NCBI RefSeq assembly: GCF_014836615.1
Contig: NZ_JACSQN010000009.1
Coordinates: 1-64,000, forward strand
DNA length: 64,000 nt
Reading direction: 5' to 3'
From: Sporosarcina quadrami
Lineage (GTDB): Bacteria; Bacillota; Bacilli; Bacillales_A; Planococcaceae
Positions within the stretch are counted from its first letter, which is position 1, and each line of letters starts with the position of its first letter. The position numbers and the translations under genes were made by a program. The notes beneath the pieces were generated by a model. The model made no database searches. It saw nothing but the letters and a program-made list of their open reading frames with translations, and had not been told where the DNA came from. Shown here piece after piece: positions 63,541 through 64,000 of the stretch.

Positions 63541-64000
63541 TTATTCATTCAAATAACTTGCGAACCAATCGACGGATTTTAACATGCCACTTCTTGAAAC
63601 AGCATGTCCGGCTAGAGGGTCTACCATGAACTCAAATCGTTCTGGTGTCTGTTCATAATCCTTTTTCGTTGCTTTATAAAAGTTATACGTCGGTTCAAAT
63701 GGAACGGTTGTATCGCTTTCCCCATGCCAGAAGAACACCGGACGACCGTTTAATTTCTCGCGATGCTTCGTCATGTCAAATAAGCCGAGAGTAGTAAGAA
63801 GGTTTTTTCGTTCTTCATCCGTAATCGGCAATTTAAAACCGCGTCTTTCAAATTGAGACATTTGTGCTTTTGCCAATTCTACATAACCTGGCGCACCCAT
63901 CATGACTGCCGCTACGTCAATCCATGGATATGCTGTGAGGCAACCCATCGTCGTAATACCGCCCATCGATGTACCGCCCATACCGATTTGCGTGACGCCG
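63541..64000 (-). CDS. yitV: Alpha/beta hydrolase YitV-like esterase, 5' part outside the window
   Basis: The C-terminal 152 residues of a serine esterase; the frame is open to the window end, so the start lies beyond 64000. The nucleophile elbow is GGTSMGGITTMG (Ser in GTSMGG), an acidic residue follows in VFFWHGESDTTVPFEPTYNF, and the catalytic His is in DPLAGHAVSRSGM. The family includes YitV and prolyl-oligopeptidase-like hydrolases. Substrate unknown. It is the first visible member of the yitV-yitW pair. Confidence 0.88.
   Translation of the reverse strand, partial: GVTQIGMGGTSMGGITTMGCLTAYPWIDVAAVMMGAPGYVELAKAQMSQFERRGFKLPITDEERKNLLTTLGLFDMTKHREKLNGRPVFFWHGESDTTVPFEPTYNFYKATKKDYEQTPERFEFMVDPLAGHAVSRSGMLKSVDWFASYLNE

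Overview
This window is a low-GC Firmicutes chromosome segment from an endospore-forming member of the Bacillales. The gene order matches the Bacillus subtilis fabH/fabF - trpS - spx - mecA - coiA - pepF - yjbH/I/J/L/M/N/O and cotO/cotZ - yjcF/G/H neighbourhoods. The protein flavour, the cyanase and the TAXI transporter suggest Planococcaceae, perhaps a Sporosarcina-like genus; the genus is inference. There are no rRNA, tRNA, phage, transposase or CRISPR features.

Layout. 0-10.5 kb is accessory: an RNA 2',3'-cyclic phosphodiesterase (thpR), a ring-cleaving dioxygenase interrupted by one in-frame TGA, a NIPSNAP protein, a DeoR regulator, a TSUP exporter, an acetyltransferase remnant, a serine hydrolase, a GNAT, cyanase, a chemoreceptor and small membrane or lipoproteins. 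10.7-15.4 kb is a tight operon of an ECF-type sigma factor, an unknown membrane protein and an ABC-2 exporter. Then come helD, a second chemoreceptor, and an amino-acid module at 19.7-24.3 kb (GNAT, N-succinylamino-acid racemase-like enolase, divergent regulator, NhaC antiporter). 24.5-34 kb is rich in transporters: YitT, an SLC13/RCK permease, a lone ABC ATPase, an AEC carrier and a TAXI-type TRAP system, followed by yutG.

34.2-47.1 kb is conserved core: yjcH/G/F; a sporulation block (spoVIF, yjcZ, a lipoprotein-spoVAC-AD-AE operon with a sigma-G-like promoter, cotZ, cotO); mgtE; then yjbO, NAD kinase, relQ, yjbL, and outward yjbJ, yjbI and yjbH (spxH). 47.1-49.6 kb is a small island of three unknown membrane or secreted proteins, each preceded by the same GGGCCAA-centred motif and bracketed by copies of a GC-rich dispersed repeat. 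50-64 kb returns to core: pepF, coiA, mecA, spx, a DUF4015 glycosidase-like protein, T-box-controlled trpS, fabF and fabH behind a FapR box, yjzD, a clpB lacking its N domain behind a CtsR box, yitW and the 3' part of yitV.

Systems that fit together: YjbH, MecA and Spx sit in one neighbourhood (ClpXP/ClpCP proteolysis and disulfide stress); CtsR-clpB adds heat-shock disaggregation; FapR-fabHF sets fatty-acid synthesis; the spoVA/cot genes load dipicolinic acid and build the spore surface. The most unusual non-coding items are nine exact-length 21-bp repeats encoding a coiled-coil-like heptad (25417-25605), two 120-bp tandem copies of a highly structured element overlapping the spoVIF stop codon (36518-36757), and four copies of a MITE-like GC-rich repeat.
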